Shown: piece after piece, positions 38,032 to 46,663 of the stretch | How positions within the stretch are numbered: the stretch's first letter is position 1 | How the letters are laid out: each line of letters opens with the position of its first letter | NCBI GenBank assembly: GCA_020160805.1 | Contig: JAIUPO010000004.1 | Span: 119,878-183,877 of the forward strand | DNA: 64,000 nt | Direction: 5' to 3' | Origin: Actinomycetota bacterium | Lineage (GTDB): Bacteria; Actinomycetota; Actinomycetes; Actinomycetales; Dermatophilaceae | Notes under the pieces: generated by a model | What the model was told of the DNA's origin: nothing | The model's database searches: none | Seen by the model: the letters and a program-made list of their open reading frames with translations, nothing else | Program-made: the position numbers and the translations under genes

Positions 38032-38982
38032 TCAGGTGAACCAGGTGTTGCATAGCTGGGGGCGTATGCCGACGTGCCCGAGGATCGCGGCCAGGCGGGC
38101 CGGGTCGAGGGCGACCGCCCAGGTCCAGCGGGCGACGCGGACCTGGCGGCGCAGGCGGTCTTCCCGTTGCTTCTCCCGCCACAGGATCTCTTGCACTTCG
38201 CCGCCATCCTCGGCGAACTCGGTACCGTACTTCTTCTTCCCGTCGAACTCTCCGACCACCCCCGGCCACGCGAAGTCGCTGAAGCCGATGCGGCCGCGAT
38301 CGTCACGAAACTCCTTCTGCAACAGCGGCCTTGGCAGATTCAACCGGAACATGCGCACCCGGGACAAGCTCTCGCCCGGTGAGCCGGAGGCGCCGTCCAT
38401 GGGGTCGACTGCAAGCCGAGCGCCCGGCAAACCGCGAGTGCCCGGCGGGACGACCGCGATCTCGGCTGCCAGATCCGATTGCTCCATCAGGCCCGTGCGC
38501 AGGGCGAAGTCCCCCGCGGCGACGGCGTCCTCCAAGCACCCAGTCCGGGCCAAATCCACGATCGTCCGCGCGGGGCTCGTGACGCGCACACCGTGCACGA
38601 CCACCGTCGAACCGACCTCACCCACATGCCGCTGCACGATCGGGCCGGTCCCGCGGCGCACTCGCCGATCCATCCCGGCGGACGGCAGGACGTGGACGAC
38701 ATCGGGCCACGGCGAGATGGTCGGCAAGCCGAGCACCGCAGCGGCTGACGTGCGACACAGCACCCACTCCTCGAGCGCCGGCGCAGCCGCCACCGTCGCC
38801 ACCACGAAGGCCGCATGCCGGTCCGTTGGGTTCAACGCCTGCCACATGCGGTCGGCCATGACGACTCCGTGACGAACTCGATGGAAGTCCCCGCGCAGCG
38901 GTTCGATGCCCTGACGGCGCAGGTCGCGGCCCAGGTGCAGCATGGCCGGCTGGAAGCGAAGGTATTGGGTGGCGGTCGTCAT
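38032..38982 (-). CDS. AbiEi-type IV antitoxin/DUF559-like protein
   Basis: The 316-residue cytoplasmic protein is a common actinobacterial type: an N-terminal AbiEi-like part (GIEPLRGDFHRVRHGVVMA, then alpha-helical middle with SPARTIVDLART) and a C-terminal region with GVVGEFDGKKKYG resembling the E-x-D core of PD-(D/E)XK nucleases (DUF559/Vsr-like). A cognate AbiEii toxin is not adjacent, so the name says little about function. GAGG lies eight bases before ATG 38982; an upstream in-frame ATG would overlap the divergent lipoprotein gene. Confidence 0.72.
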   Translation of the reverse strand: MTTATQYLRFQPAMLHLGRDLRRQGIEPLRGDFHRVRHGVVMADRMWQALNPTDRHAAFVVATVAAAPALEEWVLCRTSAAAVLGLPTISPWPDVVHVLPSAGMDRRVRRGTGPIVQRHVGEVGSTVVVHGVRVTSPARTIVDLARTGCLEDAVAAGDFALRTGLMEQSDLAAEIAVVPPGTRGLPGARLAVDPMDGASGSPGESLSRVRMFRLNLPRPLLQKEFRDDRGRIGFSDFAWPGVVGEFDGKKKYGTEFAEDGGEVQEILWREKQREDRLRRQVRVARWTWAVALDPARLAAILGHVGIRPQLCNTWFT

Positions 38983-39108
38983 AACCGCTACCTCACCGCG
39001 CAGAACGTCGCCCCGGAAGGGAGTGCTGAAATCCTGGGGAAAGCGTCTCCCAGGCGACCAAGGCTGTGGATAACTCCTCATCGCCGAGCGAGATCCGCCC
39101 GTCGCGCC

Positions 39109-39114
39109 TAGCGT
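39109..39114 (+). promoter_or_regulatory. Putative -10 box for leaderless lipoprotein gene
   Basis: TAGCGT lies seven bases before ATG 39122, and no Shine-Dalgarno is present. Confidence 0.4.
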
Positions 39115-39121
39115 CCAGGCC

Positions 39122-40540
39122 ATGCAGAAACACCAGGGGAACCCACAGTCCACAGCGCGAGCGCTCGCGAATCGTAGTCGAATCCTTTGCGCCACAGCAT
39201 TTTTGACGGCCTTAGCCGCATGCTCAGGCGATCCGAGCCCAAGCACCTCAGGGAGCGCCACCGCGCCGGGCGCCACGGCCACGAGCACCAGCGGAACCAC
39301 TTCGGCAACGGCGCCGGCACAACCGAAGGGACCGCCGCAGGTCGTCTGGACCGCCAAAGACCAGGCGCCCGTGACTTCGGTCGCGTTGACCGACGACGGC
39401 CAGCTCGCGATCTACTTCGCCGAGCGGTCGAAGGGCACCAAAACCACGCGCTACCTCCGGGCCCTCGAGGTGGCGACGGGCAAGCTTGCGTGGGAAACGC
39501 CGATGCCCGCGAGCACGGGCCACGATGTCACGAATCTGCGGCCCGCCATCGTCGGCACCGAGGTCGCCGCTGTCATTCCGGACGGCCAGCTGCGCCGCAT
39601 CCGGGTGTATGACGCCCGCACCGGCCGGGACCTCGGCAAGCCCTCGCCCCCCATCAAGTACATCGAGGACTTCGGCGCCTGCCCCGACGGGAAGGGGTGG
39701 TGCTTCGTCGGCTGGAGCAAGGACAAACTCCCGCTGCCTGGGCAGCGCTACACCAGCGCGAGCCGAAAGTTTTCGGCGGCCAAGCCGGGCATTGTCCGCG
39801 TCGATTTCACCGACTCCGTGGGCATCGACCTCTCGTATATCGTCGACGGCACAGCGCTCTGGACGGTGCCCACGACCGATCTGATGGCCTCCTGCAAGAA
39901 GTGGGACTGCCTCTGGTGGAATACGCCAACAATGGATGCGATGGCTATCTCGCTGCGATCGATCACCGGCAAGCGCAGTGACTTGCGCATCGACCTGGAA
40001 GTGAACACCTTCGACAAGGCCTCCGGAGCATTGCGCTGGACCGCAGACAACTCCTTCCTGCTCGACGTGACGGATCAGAACGGCGGCACGCAGGGCACGG
40101 ACGTCGTCTATGTCCTCGCGCCCGATCCTGCTCGGCTGAGGGGTGACAGTGCCACGGCCGACCGAAAGCGCCTGCACGGCATGCGTTTACGAGCCCTTGA
40201 CCCAAGCACCGGTGCGGAACGGTGGAGCACTGACCTGGATGACCCGAATGAGGTGCCCGACGCCATCCGCCTCGACAATGGCGACTTGATCCTCACCGAG
40301 GGCAAGCGGATTCGTCTCGTCGATGCCGCGACGGGCAAGATCTCGGATGGCCGCGACGTGAGCTACTGGCAGCCGTCCACCGAGAGCCGGCGCCAGCGCC
40401 TCATCCAGGTGGTCGAGCCAGTCCGAGCCGGCAAGCGCATTGCAAAACTCACCGCTCCCCTGCCGCCCAGCATCGGGGTGACGTCACATGGGCTGCGGCT
40501 GGTTGCGCAAACCGAAGGCGTGGTCGCCTACCGCGAGTGA
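39122..40540 (+). CDS. Secreted PQQ-like beta-propeller lipoprotein
   Basis: The 472-residue protein has a signal peptide with lipobox LAAC (FLTALAACSG) and a Ser/Thr/Ala-rich linker to about residue 70. A set of repeated blade-like segments follows (ALEVATGKLAWETPM, VYDARTGRDLGKP, ALDPSTGAERWSTDL, LVDAATGKISDGR) typical of PQQ/WD-like propellers. It probably binds a ligand or partner outside the membrane; no catalytic residues can be named. It converges with murB. Confidence 0.75.
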   Translation: MQKHQGNPQSTARALANRSRILCATAFLTALAACSGDPSPSTSGSATAPGATATSTSGTTSATAPAQPKGPPQVVWTAKDQAPVTSVALTDDGQLAIYFAERSKGTKTTRYLRALEVATGKLAWETPMPASTGHDVTNLRPAIVGTEVAAVIPDGQLRRIRVYDARTGRDLGKPSPPIKYIEDFGACPDGKGWCFVGWSKDKLPLPGQRYTSASRKFSAAKPGIVRVDFTDSVGIDLSYIVDGTALWTVPTTDLMASCKKWDCLWWNTPTMDAMAISLRSITGKRSDLRIDLEVNTFDKASGALRWTADNSFLLDVTDQNGGTQGTDVVYVLAPDPARLRGDSATADRKRLHGMRLRALDPSTGAERWSTDLDDPNEVPDAIRLDNGDLILTEGKRIRLVDAATGKISDGRDVSYWQPSTESRRQRLIQVVEPVRAGKRIAKLTAPLPPSIGVTSHGLRLVAQTEGVVAYRE

Positions 40541-40598
40541 GGCGCGAGCCTCGGTGGGGACGTTTGGTGACGTCCTGGCAAAAGCGAACTTCCCGAGC

Positions 40599-41687
40599 TC
40601 ACAGGTCGTGACCGACGAAGACCGGCTCGTTGACGAGTGTGACACCGAAGGCCTCGCGGACGCCATCGCGCACCACGCGCGCCAGGGCGCGGATATCGTA
40701 TGCCGTGGCCTCCCCCCGGTTGGTGATGGCCAGCGTGTGCTTGGTGGACAGGCTGGCCCGCCCCGAGAGGCCGGCCTCGCCCGCCGCGCCGAAGCCCTTG
40801 GTGAAACCGGCCTTGTCGATCAGCCACGCGGCCGAGCTCTTCAGCGCATCGCCGTCACCCGGGAAGCGCGGCGGCGCCGCATCCGCCCCGAGGCGTTCCC
40901 TCACCCGCTCCTCCAGCCGCCCGAAAGCAGCGACAGACAGCATCGGATTGGTGAAGAACGATCCGCACGACCAGGTGTCGTGATCGGCGGCATCGAGCAC
41001 CATCCCGCGCCGGCGCCGCTGCTCCAAAACCGCCTCTCGCGCTTCGCCAAGCGGCACCCGCTCGCCCTGGGCGACGCCAAGGCCGGTGGCCAGATCGGCA
41101 TACCCGATCGGCGCCGAGAGATCGCCCACCACCAGTTGGAAGGCGACATCGAGCACGACATACCGGCTGCTCGCCTTGAAGAGCGAGTGCCGGTAGCTAA
41201 AGCCGCACTCGGAAGCCGCGAACGTGCGCACCGCCTGCGCCTCTCGGTCCCAGGTCCGCACCGAGGCGATCGTCTGGGCGACCTCCTGGCCGTAGGCGCC
41301 GACATTCTGCACCGGCGTCGCCCCAGCGCTGCCGGGGATGCCGGACAGCGCCTCGACACCCGACCAGCCCTCCGCGACGGCCCGGGCGACGAAGTCGTCC
41401 CACACCTCGCCGGCGGCCACGCGGACATACGCCCCGCCACAGGAATCCTGTGACTCCCGGGTCACGCCCGAGGTCGCGACCCGCACCACGGTGCCCGCGA
41501 ACCCCTCGTCCGCGATCACGAGATTGGACCCGCCGCCGATGACCAGCAGCGGCTCGCCGGCGTCATCGGTCTCGCGCACCGCGTCGACCAACTCATCAAT
41601 CGTCGTCGCCGTCACCAAGCGGTGCGCCGGACCGCCGACGCGCATAGTCGTCAGCGGCGCCAGCGGGGAGTCGAACTCTTCCACCAT
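40599..41687 (-). CDS. murB: UDP-N-acetylmuramate dehydrogenase (UDP-N-acetylenolpyruvoylglucosamine reductase)
   Basis: This flavoenzyme uses NADPH to form UDP-N-acetylmuramate, an early peptidoglycan precursor. The 362-residue protein has the FAD motif VIGGGSNLVIADEGF, GIPGSAGATPVQNVGAYGQE, SYRHSLFK, the catalytic Ser in WSCGSFFTNP, and the C-terminal Glu in VNEPVFVG. ATG 41687 has no Shine-Dalgarno; it lies 23 bases after the MaoC gene stop and may be translated by coupling. The neighbourhood (rpmG, two MaoC genes, murB) is conserved in actinobacteria. Confidence 0.95.
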   Translation of the reverse strand: MVEEFDSPLAPLTTMRVGGPAHRLVTATTIDELVDAVRETDDAGEPLLVIGGGSNLVIADEGFAGTVVRVATSGVTRESQDSCGGAYVRVAAGEVWDDFVARAVAEGWSGVEALSGIPGSAGATPVQNVGAYGQEVAQTIASVRTWDREAQAVRTFAASECGFSYRHSLFKASSRYVVLDVAFQLVVGDLSAPIGYADLATGLGVAQGERVPLGEAREAVLEQRRRRGMVLDAADHDTWSCGSFFTNPMLSVAAFGRLEERVRERLGADAAPPRFPGDGDALKSSAAWLIDKAGFTKGFGAAGEAGLSGRASLSTKHTLAITNRGEATAYDIRALARVVRDGVREAFGVTLVNEPVFVGHDL

Positions 41688-41710
41688 GGGGAGGTCGTAT
41701 GCCGGGTGGT

Positions 41711-42136
41711 TCAGTCGAGCTGGACGATGGCGAGCGCGCGGCCGAGGACCTTCTGCCCGCCGCTCGTCGCGGTTAGCTCAACGGTGGCGCGGCGGGCGGC
41801 CTCGTCGAGCGACTTCACCACGCCCGAAACCTCCAACTCCGCACCCGATGACGGCACGACAACCATCGAGGTGAAGCGGGTGCCGTACTCCACCACACGC
41901 CCCGCGTCCCCCGCCCAATCCGCGACGACCGTCCCGGCCGCACCCATCGTCCACATCCCGTGGGCGATGACATCGGGCAGCCCGACCGACTTCGCGAAGA
42001 CCTCGTCCTGGTGAATCGGATTCTGGTCGAGGGAGGCCCCGGCATACGCCACGAGCGTCTCGCGCGCCACGGGCACCGTCACCGGTCCGAGCTGGTCGCC
42101 GACGCTGACCTCATCGAAGCTGCGCGGCATGCTCAC
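41711..42136 (-). CDS. MaoC-like (R)-3-hydroxyacyl dehydratase subunit, HadB-like
   Basis: The 141-residue hot-dog-fold protein has the hydratase motif YAGASLDQNPIHQDEVFA, with catalytic Asp and His, and VIAHGMWTMG. By family it dehydrates 3-hydroxyacyl intermediates together with the upstream HadA-like protein. GTG 42136 overlaps the HadA stop (GTGA); ATG 42130 is an alternative with better Shine-Dalgarno spacing. There is no evidence here for mycolic acids, so the pathway in this organism is open. Confidence 0.87.
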   Translation of the reverse strand: MSMPRSFDEVSVGDQLGPVTVPVARETLVAYAGASLDQNPIHQDEVFAKSVGLPDVIAHGMWTMGAAGTVVADWAGDAGRVVEYGTRFTSMVVVPSSGAELEVSGVVKSLDEAARRATVELTATSGGQKVLGRALAIVQLD

Positions 42137-42576
42137 TCCCCTCCCCGGACCACGATGGTCGAGGTCGTTGTCGCCACCGGTTCGTCGCCGGCCGTGATCT
42201 CACTGCGGACGCTGATCATCGCGTGACCGCCCGCAGTGCGGATGGAGTCGACGGTCGTCTGCGCCATCAGTTCATCGCCGGCGGTGATCGGGCGGTGATG
42301 AACGAACTTCTGCTCCCCGTGCACGACGCGCGAATAGTCGATGCCCGCCTCCGGGTCCTGGACGTAGGCCCGTGAGGCGAGCTGGTCGAAGCGCACCGCC
42401 ATCGTCGGCGGCGCGATGACATCGCGGTAGCCCGCCGCCCGCGCCGCGTCAGCGTCGAAGTGCACCGGATCGCTCGCGCCGACCGCGGAGGCGAAGTCGG
42501 CGATCATGGCGGCATCCACGGCATACGGGCCGACGGGGTCGAAGGCTCGCCCCACAAAGTCCTCGTTCACAGGCAT
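42133..42576 (-). CDS. MaoC-like dehydratase subunit, HadA-like (UPF0336)
   Basis: The 147-residue protein matches the HadA/UPF0336 family: MPVNEDFVGRAFDPVGPYAV, ASDPVHFDADAARAAGYRDV, APPTMAVRFD and FVHHRPITAGDEL. In mycobacteria such proteins pair with HadB; HadA lacks the catalytic pair and shapes the substrate tunnel. ATG 42576 lies within a GGTATGCC copy. It is coupled to the next gene by a four-base overlap and follows an rpmG terminator. Confidence 0.88.
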   Translation of the reverse strand: MPVNEDFVGRAFDPVGPYAVDAAMIADFASAVGASDPVHFDADAARAAGYRDVIAPPTMAVRFDQLASRAYVQDPEAGIDYSRVVHGEQKFVHHRPITAGDELMAQTTVDSIRTAGGHAMISVRSEITAGDEPVATTTSTIVVRGGE

Positions 42577-42607
42577 ACCGACACCCTATGGCTTGAGGGG
42601 TATGACG

Positions 42608-42641
42608 AAGCGCCCCCTACCCGACTGGGCGGAGGGCGCTT
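42608..42641 (-). terminator. rpmG terminator hairpin
   Basis: AAGCGCCC and GGGCGCTT pair around 18 bases, 20 bases beyond the rpmG stop and before hadA. The stem ends in a short T/A run. Confidence 0.6.
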
Positions 42642-42661
42642 GCGTCGCTGAGGCGGAAAGC

Positions 42662-42832
42662 TCAGCGGGTTTCGCGATGGGGGGTGTGCTTGCGGCAGCG
42701 CGGGCAGAACTTCGCCAGCTCGACCCGGTCGGGGGTGTTGCGGCGGTTCTTCTCGGTGATGTAGTTGCGCTCCTTGCACTCGGTGCACGCCAAGGTGATC
42801 TTGGGGCGGATGTCGGCAGTCTTCTTAGCCAC
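42662..42832 (-). CDS. rpmG: 50S ribosomal protein L33
   Basis: The 56-residue ribosomal protein retains both zinc-binding pairs (CTEC and CPRC), so it is the zinc-containing form. It starts from GTG 42832 ([19 protein letters not shown]). It lies between tRNA-Met/tRNA-Thr and the MaoC genes, as in many actinobacteria. The short length keeps it within a longer nominal open frame. Confidence 0.95.
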   Translation of the reverse strand: MAKKTADIRPKITLACTECKERNYITEKNRRNTPDRVELAKFCPRCRKHTPHRETR

Positions 42833-42944
42833 GGAGCAACCTGCTTTGTGAGAAACGGATGAGGGGTCTTCGCCTGTGTCGCCGGGGCGCACAGACACCG
42901 ACTCAACAGGATACCGGGCGATTCCATTCCGCTGAAATCACCAG

Positions 42945-43021
42945 TGGTAGCGGGAGCGGGGCTCGATCCCGCGACCTCACGATTATGAGTCGTGCGCTCT
43001 AACCAGCTGAGCTACCCCGCC
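42945..43021 (-). tRNA. tRNA-Met (CAT anticodon, elongator-like)
   Basis: The minus-strand cloverleaf has acceptor GGCGGGG/TCCCGCT, anticodon loop CTCATAA (CAT), T-arm GCGGG-ATCGAGC-CCCGC, and an encoded CCA. The first pair is a G-T wobble, unlike initiator tRNAs, which carry an unpaired C1-A72, so it is probably the elongator. Confidence 0.93.
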
Positions 43022-43052
43022 AAGGGCGCGCACCGCATGCGGGCGGCACCTG

Positions 43053-43126
43053 AGCCCCCTGTCGGAATCGAACCGACGACCTTTTCCTTACCATGGAAAC
43101 GCTCTGCCGACTGAGCTAAGGAGGCC
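43053..43126 (-). tRNA. tRNA-Thr (GGT anticodon)
   Basis: The 74-base minus-strand cloverleaf has acceptor GCCTCCT/AGGGGGC, anticodon stem TTTCC/GGAAA with loop ATGGTAA (GGT), and T-arm GTCGGTTCGATTCCGAC. It is upstream of tRNA-Met in the same direction; a thrT-metT-rpmG order is known from other actinobacteria. Confidence 0.95.
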
Positions 43127-43224
43127 TGGCCCCTCGCGTGCGAGGCGCCTGGGAGAGATTACACGAGCCCCGTGCTGCGACCCAAACCCGCGACCCAAAC
43201 CAGGGAGTATGCCGGCCAGCCGGC

Positions 43225-44577
43225 TCAGCCGGTGACGAAGCCGTCCGCGACGGCCAGGCCGGCCTTGAGGGCCTGCATACCCTCGGCGAAGTCCGCCTCG
43301 GTGATCACGCAGGGCGGCACGACGTGCACCCGATTGCCGGCGATGAAGGGCCACATCCCGGCCGCCTTGCACGCCGCCGTCACCTGACCCATCTGGGTGG
43401 CGGACAGCGGCTCGCGCGTGGTGCGGTCGGTGACGAGTTCGACCGCCCAGAAGACGCCGAGGCCGCGGACCTCGCCGACGCTGGGGTGGTCGTCGGCCAG
43501 GGCCCGCAGGGCTGGGCCGATGACGCGCTCGCCGAGATCGCGGGCGTGCTCGACGATGCCTTCCTCCTGCATGATCGCGATGGACGCGACGGCCGAGGCG
43601 CACGCGAGCGGGTGCCCGGAATAGGTGAGGCCACCCGGATAGGGGGTGTCCATGAAGGAACTTGCCACCGCATCGGACAAAATCACGCCACCCAGTGGGA
43701 CATACCCACTATTGACGCCCTTGGCGAAGCTGATCAGGTCCGGCACGACGCCCCAGTGGTTGATCGCGAACCACTCGCCCGCGCGGGCGAAGCCGGCCAT
43801 CACCTCGTCGGCGATGAGCAAAATGCCAAACTCGTCGCACAGGGCGCGCACACCCTCGAGGTAGCCCGCCGGCGGCACGAGGATGCCATTGGTGCCGACG
43901 ACCGTCTCGAGGATGATCGCGGCGATCTTGTCGGAGCCCTCGGCGAGCATGACCTCGCGCAGGTGTTGCAGCGCGCGCTCGGATTCTTCCTGCTCGGTGG
44001 TGGCGTGGAAGGGGCTGCGATAGAGGTAGGGGCCGAAGAAGTGCACGATCCCCGGCAGGCCCGGCTCGGAGCCGAAGCGGCGCGGCTCCCCTGTCAGCGT
44101 GATCGCGCCATGCGTGGCGCCGTGATAGCTGCGGTAGGCCGCGAGCACCTTGTGCCGGCCCGTATGCAGTCGCGCCATCCGGATGGCGTTCTCGTTGGCC
44201 TCCGCGCCGCCATTGGTGAAGAAGACCATGTTCATGCCATCCGGTGCGATCTCGGCGATCGCACGCGCGGCCTCGCTGCGCATGTCATTGGCCATCGCCG
44301 GCGAAACGGTCGTCAGCTGGCCGGCCTGCTCCTGGATCGCGGCGACGAGCTTGGGGTGCTGGTAGCCGATATTGACATTGACCAACTGGCTCGTGAAGTC
44401 GATATAGGTCGTGCCGGTGTCGTCGGTGATCCGCACGCCCTCGGCCGCCGTGATCGGCACCGGGTTGATGGCGTTCTGTGCCGACCAAGAATGCAGGACG
44501 TGCTTTTTGTCGAGTTCGCGCGTCCGCGCGATATCGAGGGTGGGCAGGACAGCGGGGCTCGTGGCGACATCGACCAT
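43225..44577 (-). CDS. Class III PLP aminotransferase (taurine/beta-alanine:pyruvate aminotransferase-like)
   Basis: The 450-residue enzyme has the class III layout: GVRITDDTGTTYIDFTSQLV, FFTNGGAEANENAIRMAR, YRSYHGATHGAITLTGEPRR, LIADEVMAGFARAG with the PLP-binding Asp, and the Schiff-base Lys in SFAKGVNSGYVPLGG. HSWSAQNA near the N-terminus resembles taurine-pyruvate aminotransferases. Omega-amino donors such as taurine, beta-alanine or amines are plausible, but the donor is not fixed. ATG 44577 has a weak Shine-Dalgarno. Confidence 0.87.
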   Translation of the reverse strand: MVDVATSPAVLPTLDIARTRELDKKHVLHSWSAQNAINPVPITAAEGVRITDDTGTTYIDFTSQLVNVNIGYQHPKLVAAIQEQAGQLTTVSPAMANDMRSEAARAIAEIAPDGMNMVFFTNGGAEANENAIRMARLHTGRHKVLAAYRSYHGATHGAITLTGEPRRFGSEPGLPGIVHFFGPYLYRSPFHATTEQEESERALQHLREVMLAEGSDKIAAIILETVVGTNGILVPPAGYLEGVRALCDEFGILLIADEVMAGFARAGEWFAINHWGVVPDLISFAKGVNSGYVPLGGVILSDAVASSFMDTPYPGGLTYSGHPLACASAVASIAIMQEEGIVEHARDLGERVIGPALRALADDHPSVGEVRGLGVFWAVELVTDRTTREPLSATQMGQVTAACKAAGMWPFIAGNRVHVVPPCVITEADFAEGMQALKAGLAVADGFVTG

Positions 44578-44620
44578 GGAGCCGATGGTATGCCCGCCCG
44601 CTCACCGCGAGCGCTGAGCG

Positions 44621-45382
44621 TCAGGCGAGCAGCGCGCCGATCGTGACGGCCAGGGTGGCAAAGATTTCGGGGATGCCCACGGTCTTGGGTGTGAGGGGGT
44701 GGCCGGGCAGGAGCGCGGCGCGCGCCGCCAAGGCGATGAAGATGACCACCAGGGGTGTGCTGACGGCCAGCATGGCGAGGGCGGCGACGACATGCCAGGC
44801 GACGGATAGCAAGTAGTGCGGGCGCGAATCCCGTTGGCGGATCATCGTTTTCACGTAGACGACGGTGCCGCCGAAGTAGGCCGCGAGCACGCCGGCGATG
44901 ATCCAGATGCGCGGCCAATCGGTGCCGCCGCCCGCGTCATACGCCACCACCGCCATCAAACAAGAGCCGATCGCCGTCGCGAGGCCGCTGACCAGCGAGC
45001 GCTCGGTGCGGGTCGCCGAGGCGTACATCCCGATCGCAGGCGGGGCGACGAAAAGCGGCACCCAGCGCAGCAAGCCCGGCGCCATGACCAGGGTGACGGC
45101 GCCGAGGGCGGCGGCCAGGGCGGCATACGTCCGGACCGGGGGCAGATAGCGCGCCTTGCGACGCGACTTCAGCCAGAGACCAGTGGCGAAGAAGGTGAAA
45201 TAGCCGGCGAACCAGAAGGCCGTCAGCGGCAGGTGCACCCAGCGCGGGCCGGCGGCGAGGATCCCCACCAACAACGGCGCCGCGAGCATCGCCCAGGCAC
45301 CGTGCTGATTGGGGACCCAACCGGGCCCGCGACGCCGATGGGCGCGGTTTTCGGCGGCCGGGGCGAGGACGGTGGTGGCCAC
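44621..45382 (-). CDS. YwiC-like membrane protein
   Basis: The 253-residue integral membrane protein has about eight hydrophobic segments and the family's N-terminal signature WVPNQHGAWAMLAAPLLVG. YwiC-like proteins are of unknown function. GTG 45382 is used. It lies 18 bases after the FMN reductase gene on the same strand, so the two are probably co-transcribed. An alternative later start is possible because there is no spaced Shine-Dalgarno. Confidence 0.83.
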   Translation of the reverse strand: MATTVLAPAAENRAHRRRGPGWVPNQHGAWAMLAAPLLVGILAAGPRWVHLPLTAFWFAGYFTFFATGLWLKSRRKARYLPPVRTYAALAAALGAVTLVMAPGLLRWVPLFVAPPAIGMYASATRTERSLVSGLATAIGSCLMAVVAYDAGGGTDWPRIWIIAGVLAAYFGGTVVYVKTMIRQRDSRPHYLLSVAWHVVAALAMLAVSTPLVVIFIALAARAALLPGHPLTPKTVGIPEIFATLAVTIGALLA

Positions 45383-45400
45383 CCTGCCAGCGTATGCCGG

Positions 45401-45949
45401 TCAGCCGGCGAGCTTGGTAGCCGCCCCGATCAGCTGGTCGAGCAGCGTGGCCAGCTCGCCTGCGCGGCGCTCGTTGGGAGTGAAAGCCGGGCCATCGAAT
45501 TCGGTGAACCGGCCGACCGAAAGCTGTTGGCGCACACCGAACATCCGGAAGTTCGCGACGATCTGACGCCAGTGCTCGACGGCGCGCACGCCGGACTCGG
45601 CGCCATAGGAGACAAAGCCCACGGCCTTGTCGGCCCACTCGTTGCCGAGGCTGTCGAAGGCATTCTTCAGGGCGCCGGGGACGCCGTGGTTGTACTCCGG
45701 CGTCACGAAGATGAAGGCATCGCAGGCATCGATGGCGGCGCTCCAAGCGCGGACCCGCTCGTCGTCATACTGCTTGTTCGCGGCGCCCGGGACCGTGGCG
45801 CTGGTCAGCAGCGGCACATCAAAGGCGCGCAAGCTGATGAGGTCGTAGTCGGCGTCCCCTCGCGCGGTGGCCTGCTCGAGCACCCATTCGGCGACGGCCG
45901 GGCCGACGCTGCCGTCACGGATGGATCCGATGATGATGCCGACGCGCAT
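45401..45949 (-). CDS. NAD(P)H-dependent FMN reductase (flavodoxin-like fold)
   Basis: The 182-residue flavoprotein has the phosphate-binding N-terminus VGIIIGSIRDGSVG and the family motif PEYNHGVPGALKNAFDSL. It resembles NADPH-dependent FMN/quinone/azo reductases. AAGGAG precedes ATG 45949. It is probably co-transcribed with the YwiC-like gene. The physiological substrate is unknown. Confidence 0.9.
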   Translation of the reverse strand: MRVGIIIGSIRDGSVGPAVAEWVLEQATARGDADYDLISLRAFDVPLLTSATVPGAANKQYDDERVRAWSAAIDACDAFIFVTPEYNHGVPGALKNAFDSLGNEWADKAVGFVSYGAESGVRAVEHWRQIVANFRMFGVRQQLSVGRFTEFDGPAFTPNERRAGELATLLDQLIGAATKLAG

Positions 45950-46074
45950 GACTGCTCCTTGGATAGCGCTGGGGGTGGGCCGGGCCAGCTTATGTCGATC
46001 CAGATCGGGTGCCCGTACCCCTCGCGCGGGCGATCCGAATAGGCCAGGCTGGGAGCATCGACCTGGGAGGGGCC

Positions 46075-46527
46075 ATGGAGCAACGCTTCGCCGACTACCT
46101 GGACCGAGTCCGAGCGCACCGCGCCGAGCTCGGGGAGGCGATCCGCGCGCTGGAGGATTCGCTCGCGCTCCCGCCCGAGCCGGTGGAGGTATGGCGTCGC
46201 CGCGTCCGCGCCTCGCTCACCGAACTCGCCCACGACCTGCGCGATCATGTCGCCCTGACCGAGGCGCCCGACGGGCTGTATGCCGATCTGGTCGACACAG
46301 CGCCGCGCTTGTCCTCCGCCGTGGACGCGCAACTGGCCGACCACCGCTACTTCCTGGACGAAGTGAATCGCCTTCTCGACGACCGCGATTCGGGTGAAGC
46401 CGGCCTGGACACCGCCCGCCACCGGGCCGCCATCGAGGCGGTTCTGGCGCGCCTGATGCAGCACCGCCAGCGCGGCTCCGACCTGATCCACTCTGCGTAC
46501 GAGGTCGACATCGGCGGCTCCGGCTGA
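46075..46527 (+). CDS. Small helical protein, hemerythrin-like (uncertain)
   Basis: The 150-residue cytoplasmic protein is predicted all-helical, with spaced histidines (LAHDLRDH, DHRYF, MQHRQRG, LIHSAYEVDIGG). The C-terminal pattern of a helix ending in YEVDIGG is seen in actinobacterial hemerythrin-like/HHE proteins, but a full set of iron ligands cannot be assigned by eye. GGGAGG precedes ATG 46075. A palindromic element follows the stop. Confidence 0.55.
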   Translation: MEQRFADYLDRVRAHRAELGEAIRALEDSLALPPEPVEVWRRRVRASLTELAHDLRDHVALTEAPDGLYADLVDTAPRLSSAVDAQLADHRYFLDEVNRLLDDRDSGEAGLDTARHRAAIEAVLARLMQHRQRGSDLIHSAYEVDIGGSG

Positions 46528-46538
46528 GAGTTATCGGG

Positions 46539-46586
46539 CTCGCGTGAGTGGGAGCAGGGTGATGGCCCTGTTTTCACTCACGCGAG
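46539..46586. repeat. Palindromic element copy 1 (hairpin)
   Basis: Arms 46539-46559 and 46566-46586 pair over 21 bases with three G-T wobbles around TGATGG. It is nearly identical to the element at 47295-47340 (shared TCGCGTGAGTG, GAGCAGGGTGAT and CACTCACGCGA blocks). It follows the helical-protein gene and precedes the deleted AbiEi-like gene. Confidence 0.85.
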
Positions 46587-46663
46587 GTCTCGGTTGGGCC
46601 GGTTGTCCACAGTTCGCGACCGGATGGGTGGCCGGATCGCGGTGAGAGCGGGACGATCTCGGC

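Noticed and set aside
38032..38982. Complete AbiE type IV toxin-antitoxin pair
   Set aside because: No AbiEii nucleotidyltransferase toxin is adjacent; the neighbours are a deaminase and a lipoprotein.
42133..42576. Evidence for mycolic-acid synthesis from HadA/HadB-like genes
   Set aside because: The MaoC pair beside rpmG and murB is found widely in actinobacteria that lack mycolates; no HadC or other mycolate gene is present here.
43138..44646. 502-codon plus-strand frame opposite the class III aminotransferase
   Set aside because: Shadow of a strongly recognisable enzyme; it also runs through tRNA-adjacent sequence.
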